Source: Sthenelais limicola
Lineage: Eukaryota; Annelida; Polychaeta; Phyllodocida; Sigalionidae
Assembly (NCBI GenBank): GCA_942159475.1
Contig: OW804096.1
Span: 88,701,784-88,765,783 of the forward strand
DNA length: 64,000 nt
Direction of reading: 5' to 3'
The first letter of the stretch is position 1. Every line of letters starts with the position of its first letter. Position numbers and translations under genes: made by a program. Below, piece after piece: positions 8,710 through 21,843 of this stretch. The notes below the pieces were generated by a model that saw only the letters and a list, made by a program, of their open reading frames with translations, searched no databases and was not told where the DNA came from.

Positions 8710-11700
8710 TTAACGAATTGGGGAATTAACCACCCGTAAATCTGCCCGAGAAAGAAGATTCCAACCTGTTTCAAGTTGGCTTGTATCTTTGCTTGTCCCT
8801 GGATCGTCAGCAAATAGATCTTGTTGTGAAGAACCTATATCATCAGAAGTATCAAGCGCTTTATCAGTGGACGTGTCCCCTCGAGCTTCGCCATGTGCTG
8901 GATCCCCGGAACCACTAGCATCATTTGATGTGTCTGTTGTGGTGGCAGAAGTCTTTTTAGAACTAGAGCTTGTGGTGTCTTTTTGGTCTGTAGAGGTACT
9001 CGAGCTTGAAGTGTCCACACGCGCCCTTTTGGGAGGAGGTAACGGCAAACGCTTGCTGGCAGCACGCTTCTTTTGGATACCCCTGGAAATATAAATAGGG
9101 AACTATGTTGGAAAATAGAACATGATATAAAAAAAGAATCTTGCGTTTTCTGAATAACATTTCCCATACGCACCTCTTCCCTAAGAACCGACCGATGTTC
9201 TGTCATATTGATTTTAAAAAGGCGATGTAGGATTACTTATTGAGATCTCTGCCGATACATGTTCAAACAACATGAGAACTCGGGTAAGTCGCAGATAATA
9301 CTTCCCAAAAAATCTATACAAGGAGTATTTTTTGTGTCTGAAAATTATATTAAAGCCAAGGTCAAACAAGCACAGAGCATCACTTACTTCGGATGAGAAA
9401 CTTCCGATGCAGCTTCTTCGCTGGCAGAACTACTTGAATACGAACTTAAAGTACTTATAGCAGAGCTTGTGTCCCGCGCTTCTGCAGCTCGTATTGGACC
9501 GTGGAGACGCCCTGTATAAGGCCATAGAAAATATTAAGAAGGAATGACAATTTCGGAAAAAGTGAATGTAACCGTCACGGTTTACAATGGAGCAACCCGG
9601 TAGTCAAAAGTTATATAAAGATTACGATGGTTTGTATTGAATGAGAAAGTGTATTCACCTGGACTCCTTCCCGGACTACTGAACAAAGTTCTACGAGGTT
9701 GGATAATTTGGCCACGGCCCTCGGTATCGCTAACAACGGCCGTTGAAGCATTGCTTATTCCACCTTCACTCTCACTGCAACTGAAATAATTGGAGTTGTG
9801 TTAAAAAGTAAAATCATAATTAAAAGAATATGCTAAATAAAGAAGGGCTATGGGAGTTCCTTCAGTGGATGAAGAATTAAATACTGAACTGGTGTATCTA
9901 GAATAGAATGTTTTACCTCTCATCGTGTTCTTCTCCAATCCTCAAAATGGAGGTACCAGAGGGACCAGGTCCTAGATAAATGCAATAAAAGATATAACTC
10001 AATAGTATAATTGAACAAATACATGTGAGATAATGCCACGTATATTAATACTCATAATCACAAACTATTACGGTCTTCAAGGCTTCCTAATATATAATGA
10101 ATTCACTCAACTTATCATCACATTCATTACGGAATTTTGCCAATTTCAACAATATAATTTCAACCCCAAACAAATTATATTTAGTATCCATTAAGGAAAA
10201 TGGACACACATCCTTCGCCCTCGCAATGCTTATTTCTCGAGAGGGGTTATTGCAATGGTTAATTCTGCTAAAGGTTCCAATGGAACGGTAAATCATATCT
10301 TATATCCATTTAAAGCCCAAACACTATTTAGGAAACTATAATTTTTGTGTGCAAATAACAGAAACATTATAGTCTTCAGAGTACTTGTGCAGCATTATAA
10401 TGATCGACATCAATATTTACCAGCAGAAACATAACAATAAACAGTCAGTTTCTCTCTTACAAGGAGGCAGACATATTGGTGGCCAACAGCGCCACCGGTG
10501 GTAATTTACATCAATTGATGACGTCACTGAACCACTCCCTCTGATTAGTCCACCTAGTCGGGACATATGTAAACAAACATTGAACTTACAACTGCTTCGG
10601 TTGAAGCATTGGTAACATGGACTAACACTTCTTGCCCTTATGGTTATTTTTTCTAATGACAGTCTTACATTTTACATTCTCAACCGCTCTGCACGAAAAT
10701 CCTCCTAAATGTACGCCAATTCAGACAGACAAAAGAAAGCTCTAGTGGCATTTCCGTCAATACGGTTCTACCACATTACACAACCCATGACACTTAAACT
10801 TATATTTACTTCAGATCACATTGGTCCTCGACCACATTATACAGACCCCAATAACATAACCCTCCTGTTCTCTTCCTATTTGGGCACTCAGATGCTTGAT
10901 ACTAATACATGTACTTCTTCATCAGAGGTTCCAAAATTAAAATGGGTAACAACTTGGCGACTTTATTAATTAGGATAAAAAACTTAAAAGCGATTCTGAA
11001 AGTAGAAGACCACTCCTTTTAAGTGAGATACGATAAGTAATCAGGTAAAAAAAATATAAGAGAAATAATTAACTCACTTGGCGATGCATGAGGCCCTTCA
11101 TAATGACTGGGAATATGCCTTGGGGGTGTACGAACAGAGCTGGATGATGGAACCGGGACCAATACAGGAATGGAACTAAACAAAGCACCATATATTTCTT
11201 TGAAACGTTTTGTTTATGAATGAACACATCTGTTTTAATAATGTCATTAAATTAAAGTTTCTGAAACACTACTCCCTAAAAAAATGAACACAACAAATAG
11301 CACTAAACTACTGAAGAATAACATAGATGGCAATCAATGGAAGAACTGGTAAGCAGTCTCAAGCAGCCAGAATTGATCTACCTTCTGTAATAACATCAGA
11401 GTTCAATGCCCCTCATCCTGAACAACTTTTAATAACTTACTTGCTGTCACTACTCGATGTGTGCTCTTCTGGTTCGGTCTCCTCCTCACTCCCTGAATTA
11501 TCAGGGGCATCATCGTGGTTGCCATCATCGCCGCCGCCTCCACCGTCCCCGCCACCTCCCCCGGCACCTGCATTGTTTTCTCCGCCGTCCTCTGGGCCAT
11601 CACCCCCATCGCCACCAGGCTGTTGTGGCTGACCACTCCCTACATCTCCTGGCTCCTGTGGTGGGACATCAGCTTAATAAAAGATTCATTATTTTTTTAA

Positions 11701-13237
11701 TATCAAAAGAAAACTCATGATGGATGGAGAAATCACCGATATGATACAATAACAATTCTCAATAGAGTTCTCATCAAAAACAGTACTAAACTAATCATTA
11801 CTAACAACTGCCATGAATATGACTCCACTTGGATGTCGTCATTGCATTAAGCAACCATCACTCACTCACTCATTACTAACATAGCATGATACATATTACG
11901 CAAACTGCATATAGTATATACCCATACACATACCCATCGAAATTACTATAAAAAAACCCACTTCCTAAAAACATTCATTTGTAACCTAGTAGTCCCTGAA
12001 GAAGGACCGACTAATAATTTACAACTAAACTTTTTCAATAATGTACAATATATTATTTTACATTAAAGATCTGTCCTCACTGTATGATCAAAAAAATAAT
12101 CAGTCAGAATACCTCCTGATCCATTCCCTTCGCTGCTACTACCATTAGTTTGCTGTCGAATCTGGAAACGTAGGGTTTGGCTGATTGACATAGGACCCCG
12201 TTTCCTGGGCGAGGACCTGACTGGTATAAAAATGTGGTGCTTCTTCCTAGGAGACTTACTTTCCTTTATGAGTGAAATTTTGAAACAAAAATGAAGAGAA
12301 CACACATCACACAACAGTTAGCCAAATTACGGTAGAATTAAAGACCGGAGAGAATAAGAATGCCGATATGATTACTATACATGTAATGTCCGATAGGGCT
12401 TGAAATCCTCCCAAGGTTGGGAGCTTAGACCCGTCGACATTGCCTCATGGCAAATAAAAGTCTCAACAACAACAACAACAACTATAACTTGCTGTTTATT
12501 GCTGTAATTCCATTTGCAGAATTACTTTCTGTATTACTTACGAATGTAAACAAAATGTTCAAAGGTAATAGACCGTAAGTATAGTCTAGCTCCTATGTAA
12601 AATTATAATGAGATTGTATTATTATCTCAAACATAATAAGTAATTGATATTGGAATAACTCAATGAAAATATTACGTGTTGTACTGTAATTTTGTAATAT
12701 AATAATGTTAAAAATTTCTTATTGAACTACACTCCGATACTTCCCATATAGTATATGTTATGTACCCACGTCACTTGTTGTATTATTTAATACTTAACAT
12801 CTAAACATTGTGGAATCTCAATCAAACAATACTATTCTTCCACCATCCTTGTAATTTAGGAAGACTTGGAAAACCAGGAGTTCTTGAAAGTTTTGTTAAA
12901 TAAGATGTATAACTTTATTCCTTTTTCCGATATAATGTAACTGTATTCACGGAAATAAAAATAGTACATACATACATACATACAAGAAATACTTCGATTA
13001 TAAAAATATGCATTTTACCGGATTATTGCATCCATCCTCTGACGTTACACGCTGTAAGGCAGGCAGTTTGGCAAGCATCTCTACTGGGTCGCTACTTTCT
13101 TGAGTTTCGTTTTCCTCTGAACCTTTCACAAGGAAGCAGAGAGAATCCGGCTGCGAGAAATCTAACTCTAGTAAATCTGGACTGGTACTAGTAATGGCAG
13201 ACGGATTACCATCCATCATCCAATAAAAATCTTCATC
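8710..13237 (-). CDS. Unrecognised low-complexity nuclear-type protein, eight exons (5' end missing)
   Basis: Minus-strand exons with GT-AG borders join in consistent phase: 13237-13019, 12263-12113, 11672-11441, 11175-11078, 9971-9917, 9780-9659, 9511-9388 and 9082-8710 (TAA at 8712-8710). They give 457 codons with no internal stop. The first exon encodes an acidic, hydrophobic segment (DEDFYWMMDGNPSAI, LLELDFSQPDSLCFLV) like an activation domain. The second is basic (SPRKKHHIFIPVRSSPRKRG). The third is Gly/Asp-rich (GGGGGDGGGGGDDG). The later ones are Ser-rich, and the last holds KKRAASKRLPLPPPKRARV, a good nuclear localisation signal. No catalytic or folded domain is recognisable. An upstream exon is needed, because the first exon begins at a splice acceptor in phase 0. 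The gene is divergent from RPS6. Function unknown. Confidence 0.75.
10311..10614 (-). repeat. Dispersed 300-bp repeat, uninterrupted copy
   Basis: On the minus strand this region matches 21844-22050 plus 23720-23818 almost base for base, including TGACGTCATCAA, GTGGCGCTGTTGG and GTCTGCCTCCTTGTAAG. It is the copy without the hAT-like insertion and shows TTGATG at the insertion site. It lies in an intron of the minus-strand gene. No terminal repeats are obvious, so it may be a short retroposon. Confidence 0.85.
12370..12483 (+). repeat. Possible short retroposon 3' end with (CAA)n tail
   Basis: The stretch GCCTCATGGCAAATAAAAG followed by TCTCAACAACAACAACAAC looks like the 3' end of a SINE or LINE with a microsatellite tail. 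It sits in the first visible intron of the minus-strand gene. The element's 5' end is not defined. Nearby, 12960-12985 is a short CATA microsatellite. Confidence 0.35.
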
Positions 13238-14241
13238 CTAAAGAATGTAACAATAACAAAATTAAAATAAACATACTGATGTATATATATATGGCATTTG
13301 CCAGTCAAGAAAATCCTGTTTTGATAATGAATCCTCTGTGGGTCGTTTTCTGGGGACTATCAGTATCAGGGGGAAATTATATTCACACGAAAATAGTGTC
13401 TCAGTCTTAATAAAGTAAAGTTATTTCATGGACGTGAGATCATAATAATTGACGGCTCCAGTCCATCATAAATCATTTTGAACAGACCCACTGTATTGCT
13501 AATGGCTAATGGTAGCTCAAGATTTTGGTCCAACACTGGACACCCGTTTATAATGAAAATTAAAGTTAAATTGATCGCCGACAGCATCCAGGGCATGATG
13601 GCAGGAGCCTCCCAAACTGCAAAAGCATCCGCCTTTTAGGTACGGTACCCCCGTACACCGTTTTGTAGCACAAATATCCTAATACTATATAGTATAGTAA
13701 AATGTGACACTAGAAATATAATATGACTTCAACAAGTTCAATGGACAAAGTTTCTATAACTTAAAAGCTTGATTGTCCAGCAGTATTCATTCTACTACTG
13801 TACTACACTTCAGAGTCAGACAGTACAGTTGGCCAAGTACAACCAGGCCCAGGGCAGTGGAAATGTAGGAGGCCTAGCCCTAGGACTGGAACTAAGTCTA
13901 AGTTAACTGCTGAACGTAAACATTGAAAAGATATAGCACAAAGTGAGTTCGATATTCGTAAACAAGGACAGACAGTCCTACTTTCAGAAAGAATGGAGAA
14001 TAGGGAATTCTGGTACCATCGATCGAATGAAAAATAAAGTCATTTGACACCTTACTGAACCAAAATATCACTCACTATTTCTGCTTTCCACCATGAGCAG
14101 TAAGATGTCTGCACATGCCGCGAAACACACTCCAGCCAATCAGAACCAATCTCGCCGGAAGAAGGCCAAGTCTCGCCGAAAACGAACCGGAAGCTTCCTT
14201 TTTATCGTGTCCATCGCAGAAACAGCTATAGTGGACCCAAC
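13238..14241. promoter_or_regulatory. Divergent promoter region between the minus-strand gene and RPS6
   Basis: About 1 kb separates the first visible exon of the minus-strand gene from the RPS6 ATG. A pyrimidine tract CTTCCTTTTT at 14194-14203, 40 nt before the ATG, fits a 5' TOP transcription start, as is usual for ribosomal protein genes. On the minus strand an ATG at 14094 followed at once by a good donor (GTGAGT at 14075-14070) could be a first exon of the divergent gene, but its phase would need one more exon before 13237. No TATA box is evident. Confidence 0.5.
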
Positions 14242-17200
14242 ATGAAGGTAAAAATTTGGTTATATTTCCACTGTGAATAGTTTTCCTACGAAAATAGTGA
14301 CTGTATGTCACGCAGAAGATATTTTCCGATATATATGTCCATACCAATCGGATATTTATGATGGGATTGCACTAGATGATTCGGATTTTCTCCAGCTCCT
14401 CCTCTGCCAATATGGATGTCAACATGGCCATGTCGATCATGTGTGGATTACTGTTTGTCAATTTTTTTCTGCCTCTCACGGGATCAGGAATTTAGCTGAA
14501 TTTTATTTACAGCGATATGAAGTCGAGTAGGTACTTCTGTTAGTTATGTTGTCTTTAGACTCGATTCTACTTGTTGTAAACAAACTTTACCGTCAGTCGC
14601 CAGTGCCGGGTCCTGTTATGCCTAGTAATGGCATGCTAATGGCTGTAACTGTATGGCTCGGGTTGTTCTCACGGACGTTTCATTCAGTCTTTTCGCACAC
14701 CCAGTGACAGTGTCCCTTTACTGCCGAGAACATGATTTAATATGCTCTTTTAAATTGACTGAGGACTGTGCTATCTCAGGTGATTACGTGACAGCTTCGT
14801 CATGTCGATTGTCATGATCTGGTTCTTCTGTCGGATTTCCTCTGGCTAGATCATGCTTGTGTTGTGAAGTTTTAAATACCAATGCATGTCATTCACTGTT
14901 AATAGATACCTTATTTATATTGCAGCTGAATATATCTTACCCGGCGACGGGCTGTCAGAAGCTCATCGAAGTAGATGACGAGCGCAAGCTTCGCTTCCTC
15001 TATGAGAAACGTATTGCGGCTGAAATTTCAGCTGATGAACTCGGAGATGAGTGGAAGGTAGGTATCTGAAACGGAGTCACTCTTTAAATCTATGTCTTAG
15101 AATTGTGTAACTCTTTAAACGTATTGATGAGGGAAATTAGTTAAGCATGAGATGTTATTAAAATCTGGAAGATACATTAAGAGTGTTCATGCATTATCAT
15201 AATATTGTCAACTCCCTTGGGCTTTGGCTTACAAAGACAAGGTGCTCATTTCAGTAATAAAAATATTATTGGCTGTAGACGGAAGATTTAAAAAAAACTA
15301 AGGCGCATTATTAACTAATGATATATTAACACTTTATAAAGCAGCAGTTAGACCGATAATAAATTATTGGTACTATTTATATGGTCGCGCCAAAAACCTT
15401 ACTAAACAAAACAATACAAAACTTTTTCAACCGACTAGCATTCAAATTAAATAGGGAAAAAACTGCAAAGAGAAATAGGTATCACATTCTCAGACTAGAG
15501 AGGAGCGAACAGCATACGTTGGAATTGGCTCATTGATTGAGTTCTAGGCAAGAATTTATTGACAATAGGGACATAAACCTAAGATCACTAGCTAGAGGCA
15601 AGACAATGAAGGTACCAAAACCTCGTACCGATTTTATTTTTTTTTAATCTTTATATTACCAAATATAGAATATCTTACTAAAGGAAGGCCGATCTTGTGT
15701 CTTACATGAAGATTTTAAATTATATATAAGTAATGCGTAATAATAGTAGTGATGTTGAAATATTAAAATAGCATTTATATTTGAAACTAACGTTGGCATG
15801 TAGGTCCATGAACAGGGCTCAGGAAAAAACCCTACCAACTTCACTATTGGCCGGTGGCAGCCAAGATTTACTTGCCGAAGAAGCAGCTTCTGACTTATGG
15901 GCCCCTCCCTTTTAAAAGTCATGGAGCCACCCCCTACCTGACCATACTCAAGAAAAGGTTTACTGCATGTAAATAATGTATGTCTTTCATAGGAATAACG
16001 GTCATCTAACTTAGTAGGGAATGTCAATACCTCAAAAAGTATCCATTAATTTATTCTTTTCAGAAATAAAGGTGTTCAGTAGATTATGTGGGGTTTCAAT
16101 GTACTTTGTATTAGTTTGCCAATCATGTTTTAAAAAAATGGCCTGCGTCTACGAAAACTTTTCGGGAACACTGTATTATGAGACCTGATATTGATGTTTT
16201 AATGTTGTGCAGTAATAGGGTCATCAGAGAAAAACGACCACAAGTAACATTTGTACCAACTTATTGAAAATTGTATATCACACAAAGCTACAGGGGACGG
16301 CCTGGAAGAGCTGTGAATGTAAATCCACAGAAGAACAGCAGTCCTTTTTCAAGATACGATGTGTATAATAAAAAGGAAATGAAACTATTACAAACCTACG
16401 CCCCTTTTGTCTGACAAACATTATTATCGTTGAAAAGAAAGTTGTTTCACACAACTTTCCCGGAGTATTTTTAATGATTAGTAACATGTTTATATTTGCT
16501 TTGGTTCAGGTCCTTGGGCAGCTGCATTAAATTGTGATTTATTTCATCAAAATTTAACCAACAACTTCCCCTGTCACTCTTTGATTTTGAATAGAAATTA
16601 TCGTGTTGAAAATTGTTACCACTGCTGCAAAAAGCTCGATTTATTGCCGATCATTGTTAAATTGGTGCTCACTTGATCTACAGGGATATCTCCTCCGCAT
16701 CGCTGGAGGTAACGACAAACAGGGTTTCCCCATGAAGCAAGGAGTGATGACACACACCCGTGTTCGTCTTCTGCTTTCCAAGGGTCATTCTTGCTACCGT
16801 CCCCGCAGAAGCGGTGAGCGCAAAAGGAAATCTGTTCGTGGATGCATCGTTGATGGTAACCTTAGCGTACTCAACTTGGTCATCCTCAGAAAAGGTATGT
16901 AAATTGTTAACACGTTCGAAAAGCATCTGAAAACAGTCGGACTAGGTGTGTTGCTCCTGTACTGAAAGATAAACTGGTTAAATTCCATGCAACCTGTTCC
17001 TAGATTTCTTTTTCACTCAATCATTATTTCATGTCGAGTTTAATCGGTTAAAATTTTTGAGAAATCCATCAGTTTTAGATTTCAGAACTGATTAACTTAT
17101 GTCAAACTATATGGTCCATTTCTTCCGAATTCCATCATTTTTTACCTGAATTTTAAAGTTCCACTTGTTCAACAAATTCCATTGCCATGACCCTTCGCTG

Positions 17201-20200
17201 TATGTCAATTCGTATCTGGAGTTGTGTAACCCTAGGTCAGGTGACGTCTATTTGTTATGAATCTTAGTTTCCTGTGGTTACTGTGACACCGGCAAATGAA
17301 GAATAATCTAATTCAGGGCCTCAGCGGTGCCTGGAAAATAGGCATTTTGGTCGAAGGGTCTCTAATTCTTTTGGAATCTGTTAAATTACCTTGAAATTTT
17401 CTAAGATACTCGTGTTTCTCGCTATACTTTCCTATAACTAACCCCTCTGACACTTGATAAATGACTCCCACCAAAGTCTCTTTTTTTAAAAAACAATTAT
17501 TGATATAAAAGTGAATTTTAAACTTCGTTAGATAGATAGTTAATTAATTTATGAACAACATTGGGTTTTTTTGTGGCGGGGGGGGGGGGGGGGCTCACTA
17601 AAATGGGCCTGAAAAGCCTGCAATTTCTTTTGGCCAAAAGCGCAGAGATAATCTAATCTAAAATAGTTGTTCATTCACTCACTCGGTCCACTTGGGTGTG
17701 GGAGTTGTACCCCATCGTGATTGAACCCTTTCCTCTGATTCGAAAGATGTAGATGCTTCTGGCCCATTGATTACAGTTATTCAAAAATGAAAACATTGTT
17801 GATTACAGTTATTCAAAAATGAAAACATTGTTGGTGCTCTGTTTAGCTATCCTATATGATTACCAGAGCTGCCAACTTCTACGATTTCGCCGTAGTTACT
17901 ACGATTTCAGCATCAAAATACGATGCTACGATTTGTATGACAAAAACTACGTTTTTTTTTAAATTTGGGACTAAAACATGTTCTAGATGAATACCGTAGT
18001 TTGTATCCGTCACCACATGGGCTCCTCTCCCTCTCACTCATACAAGAGTAATCAATTCAAGAGCTAAGATATGAAATACACCCAACAAAGACATCAGTTT
18101 GATATACCCAGCTGAAACAACATTTTCATAACATTATTGAAATATCTAAAATATCCTGTAAAATCTTTAAAAAACTATTTTTTAATGTGTTATGTCGAGG
18201 GGTTTTGCCAGGATGTTAGGATAAACAGTTGATGAAAAAGAAAATGATCTCTTTGACATCGGGATTTTATTTCAATATATGCATTCTATGTCTATGAAAG
18301 TTATAGGCCGAAGAATAAACATTTGTTAGCTCTGGCTTTCTTCAAAGTCACCAGAATGCCCTAAAATAGCTGTCATTTTTCTAAAATTTTCCAGGGGGAG
18401 TATACCCCCCTACCCCCCTACCTGGTTGGCAGCCCTGACCTCTATAGCCTACCGATTCTAGTTATACTCAGTTTTTAAAATAATGTGATTAATATCTCCA
18501 GAATCTATTAGTAGTTGTTTCGTGTAGAGTTTGTGTTTTGTTCTGCATACTTGCCAAATTTTTAAAAAATGATTTAACCTTATGTAGGCCCCCTACTGTG
18601 TGACTCAAGAAATCCTCCCATTTCTAAAAGACAATTATGGGGTAAAATTACCCCCAGAATGCACCATTTGACTCCTAATTTTCAAAAGAAATCCCAGGGG
18701 GCATGCCCCCTGCCCGCCCTAGTCGGGCTTTGTGCCTTCAGTGTGAAGCACATTCGGCTTCCGCGAAAAACTAGGATTTGGGATCCTCCCAGGTTGGCAG
18801 CTCTGGATTACACTGAAAGGGTTTCGAGGTATCTCATAGCTACTGCTTTTAAGAAGAAATTCCACCTTTTATCTGCTTTTTTTTTTTTTAATAAAAATGC
18901 AGAGCTGCCAACTTCTACGATTTCGCCGTAGTTACTACGATTTCAGCATCAAACTACGACGCTACGTTTTGTATGACAAAAACTACGTTTTTTTAAAATT
19001 TGGGATCAAAACATGTTCTAGACCGTAGTTTGTAGGCCTATCCGCCGCCGACTGCACATTCTGTATAGATCTGTGTCATGTTGACTTTCTCCTAACCATC
19101 AATTATCATAATTTGTCACACCTTTTTACCATGGAGTGTTTTTAAAGTATAAATAGTTACTATCGAACCTGTATATATATATATTCAGACTATACATATA
19201 CCTGGAAATTCAGGTTCAGGTACCCATCACTTGCCAAAAAGTGAAAAATTATTCAACCTTATGCTGTGAGACTCAAGAAATATTCCCATTTCTAAAAGTC
19301 AATTATGGGGTAAGATTACCCTCAGAATGCACCATTTGACTCCTAATTTTTTTTTTTAAAAAAGCCCCTAGCAGGGCTTTGTGCCTTCGGCGCTAAGCAC
19401 AGTCGGCTTCCGCGAAAAACTAGGATTTGGGATCCTCCCAGGTTGGCAGCTCTGAAAATGTATTTTTATCGTTTCGAGAGGGGAGGTGAGGGGCATTGTC
19501 CCTAGTATCATATTAATTAGCAATTACAAAAATAAATTGATATTGATTATCCTGACTCCGGAAGCTTTAATATCTTGGTAAACACCCCCGTCCACATATT
19601 ATCATAGTGATACATCATATACGAACGGTTCCCAATGCTTTTGATCTGAGACATATTTTTATCTGGGCTGCTTTTGATTCTAGGAGAGAAGGACATCCCC
19701 GGCCTTACCGACACATCTATTCCACGTCGTCTTGGTCCCAAACGTGCTTCCAAGATCCGTAAGCTTTTCCACCTTGGCAAGGAGGATGATGTGCGCCAGT
19801 ACGTTGTCCGTCGCCCTCTGCCAGAGAAGGAAGGTATGTAACGTCGCCTTTGGCGTTTGTAAGGGGCTTTCGAAGATGCTTTTAAACCACGCCAGATTTG
19901 TAATATCATTTTGTGTTAGGGGAAACTACAAAATGACTATTTAATTTTCTTGGGAATATCCTTGGACAACTCATACTGTAATCGTGCTCATTGCTAACCC
20001 TAATTGCATATTTTTAAATTTTTTTTTATATATATATCAAATGTAGATCATTATCTTATCGAAAATTGTTCTTTCAGGTAAGAAGAAGCCGAAGACCAAG
20101 GCACCCAAGATCCAGCGTCTCGTTACCCCAGTAGTAATCCAGCGCAAGAGGCACCGTCTTGCCGCCAGGAAGAAGCGTGCTGGCAAGCGCCAGGATGAAG

Positions 20201-20331
20201 CTGCAGATTATGCTAAGCTCTTGGCTCTCAGAATGAAGGAGGCCAAGGAGAGGAAATTGGAACGTAGGCGCTCTGCCTCCAAGTCTAGGGGAGACTCAAT
20301 TAGGGATTCAGTATCTGCTGCTAAGAAGTAA
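14242..20331 (+). CDS. RPS6: 40S ribosomal protein S6 (eS6), five coding exons
   Basis: Exons are 14242-14247 (only Met-Lys), 14926-15057, 16684-16894, 19684-19833 and 20078-20331, all with GT-AG borders and consistent phases. The joined protein begins [20 protein letters not shown], contains [45 protein letters not shown] and [14 protein letters not shown], and ends with the [16 protein letters not shown] tail. About 250 residues, the normal length for eS6, a component of the 40S subunit whose C-terminal serines are phosphorylated by S6 kinase. Tiny first exon, 5' TOP-like tract at 14194 and AATAAA at 20351 fit a ribosomal protein gene. Introns are 678, 1626, 2789 and 244 bp, the large ones carrying transposon debris. 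I searched the introns for C/D snoRNAs and saw none convincing. Confidence 0.98.
15296..15640 (+). pseudogene. Dead LINE reverse-transcriptase C-terminal fragment in RPS6 intron 2
   Basis: The plus strand reads [19 protein letters not shown], the conserved thumb-adjacent motif of non-LTR reverse transcriptases (LYKAxVRPIIxY). Decayed sequence follows in shifted frames, including [19 protein letters not shown] near 15477. Stops and frameshifts interrupt it throughout. It ends near an AT-rich stretch at about 15640. It is old intronic debris, and its clade cannot be told. Confidence 0.6.
17874..18805. mobile_element. hAT-like non-autonomous element 1 with 6-bp target duplication GATTAC
   Basis: The left end CAGAGCTGCCAACTTCTACG and the right end CAGCTCTG (as GTTGGCAGCTCTG, 18793-18805) form terminal inverted repeats of 13 bp. 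GATTAC occurs directly before (17868-17873) and after (18806-18811). A further diverged right end (GTTGGCAGCCCTG, 18425-18437) lies inside, so the element may be composite. It has no transposase ORF. CAG...CTG termini fit hAT elements, although 8-bp duplications are more usual for that superfamily. It lies in RPS6 intron 3. Confidence 0.8.
18900..19454. mobile_element. hAT-like non-autonomous element 2 with 6-bp target duplication AAAATG
   Basis: This 555-bp relative of the preceding element starts with the same CAGAGCTGCCAACTTCTACG and ends GTTGGCAGCTCTG. AAAATG flanks both sides (18894-18899 and 19455-19460). About 90 bp at the left end and about 230 bp at the right end match the other copy closely. 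It lies in RPS6 intron 3, 94 bp downstream of element 1. No coding capacity. Confidence 0.85.
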
Positions 20332-21843
20332 ACTTTTGATGGACAAATGAAATAAAATAAATTGGGTTCGCTACACACACAAAAGCGTTGATTTCTTTCC
20401 TGTGTTGGCTATGACGTACACTAAAGTAGTTTGAGAGGAAACAATATTACCATAATGCGTACGAGGCCTTCATGTATTTCAAACTTAACAAGCCAAAATA
20501 TCCCTCTATCAACAGGCTTTCCGCGGAGCCTTGAATTTGGAAAACTAAATTTAGGTCTGGAAGATCATTTTATGGGCCTTAAATCCTATCGGGATCTATC
20601 AAATGGCCTTGAAATTTTCCCGAGATTCACACCTTCCATAGACTAGACTTAAAGTTTTTAAAGACTAACTACATCCTATGTCCCGTCATTAACGTTCCGA
20701 TAAATCGTTGATAGCCTAGAATTTAAGTCCCAAAACGCGGAAACCCTTAGTAGAACTTGGCGCGGCATTCAACACTAATGGATAATTAACTTTTTGGGAG
20801 GACAAATCTTGATTCAGGAAGCATTTGCCAAAGTTTTTAAGCAGCTCGGGTAATTCCGGTCTTCCTCCGTAACCTGAAATTTCGCACTTTCAATAATGAC
20901 AATTGTAACTTATAGGGGTATGTGAAAGTTAAAAGGATGGAAAAACATTTTTAGGGAAGATGACCGTGGTGTGTAACAGAAATCATTCAGTAGTTATCTC
21001 ATCACTATCAGAATTGGGAACTTGGTTTCATGAAACAAGTCTTGATAACATTAATTCTGAAATCCTTATCGTCTATTATTGGTAATGGTCTGGTTATTTT
21101 CGTCCGTGTCCGATCTAAATAAATACTGAATCGCACATGCAAGCAATGACCCCTTTTAATTACATTCGCCATAATATGTAATACCCGGGATGTGATGAGG
21201 TAAAGCGGTTTTCTTGATTTGTGTTGCCACAGTGAGTAACGAACTTAAAGCCGAAACTTCATAGGATATCATGTATACATTTTCTAGGCGGGGAAATCGT
21301 ATCCAACGATCTCACATTTGTATTTTATGTAATTCCCATTTATTAAAGAAATGGGGAGCTATTTTACATGGCATTAATTATAGCAGACAACTTGTATGGA
21401 TGCCGCCATTGCTGTAAGTCATGTGACTTCTGATGACGTATATGAACCACAACTCACAACGAGGCATACCTGCCTTGCCCCTTCAATGCCTTATTGGATA
21501 TATATTTTTTTCAATTGATAGCTAATGATTTGAGCCATTGTATTATAAACGAATGATGAGCATTGCACAACAGGTTACACTTGAACCTGAGTATGCCATA
21601 AACAAATGCTGGGGAAGGTGTTAAAGCTATATATGGAGGTTAGGGTGAGGTGGGGGAGAGGAGTGTCAAAACATTACCGCTGCCGCCGACATAATAATAG
21701 CCTTCAGTTTCGGGGTGACAGGAGAACATTTGCAGACTAAAAATTGGATTTTCTTGGCTGATTGAGGGCGCATTTATAATCTATTTGATATAGTATGAAT
21801 ATCCAAAACTTCTCACTATATATCTATCATATATTTATGCATA
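20332..21843. other. RPS6 3' flank and intergenic sequence
   Basis: AATAAA at 20351-20356, 20 nt after the stop codon, is the likely RPS6 polyadenylation signal. Beyond it I see no gene; the 71-codon frame at 20431 has no recognisable feature. Confidence 0.6.

Noticed and set aside
14075..14347. 90-codon minus-strand frame across the RPS6 start
   Set aside because: It is antisense to RPS6 exon 1 and its promoter and shows no domain.
14248..20077. Intronic snoRNA in RPS6
   Set aside because: RP gene introns often host snoRNAs. A TGATGA at 15126 and a few near matches exist, but no matching D box with terminal stem was found.
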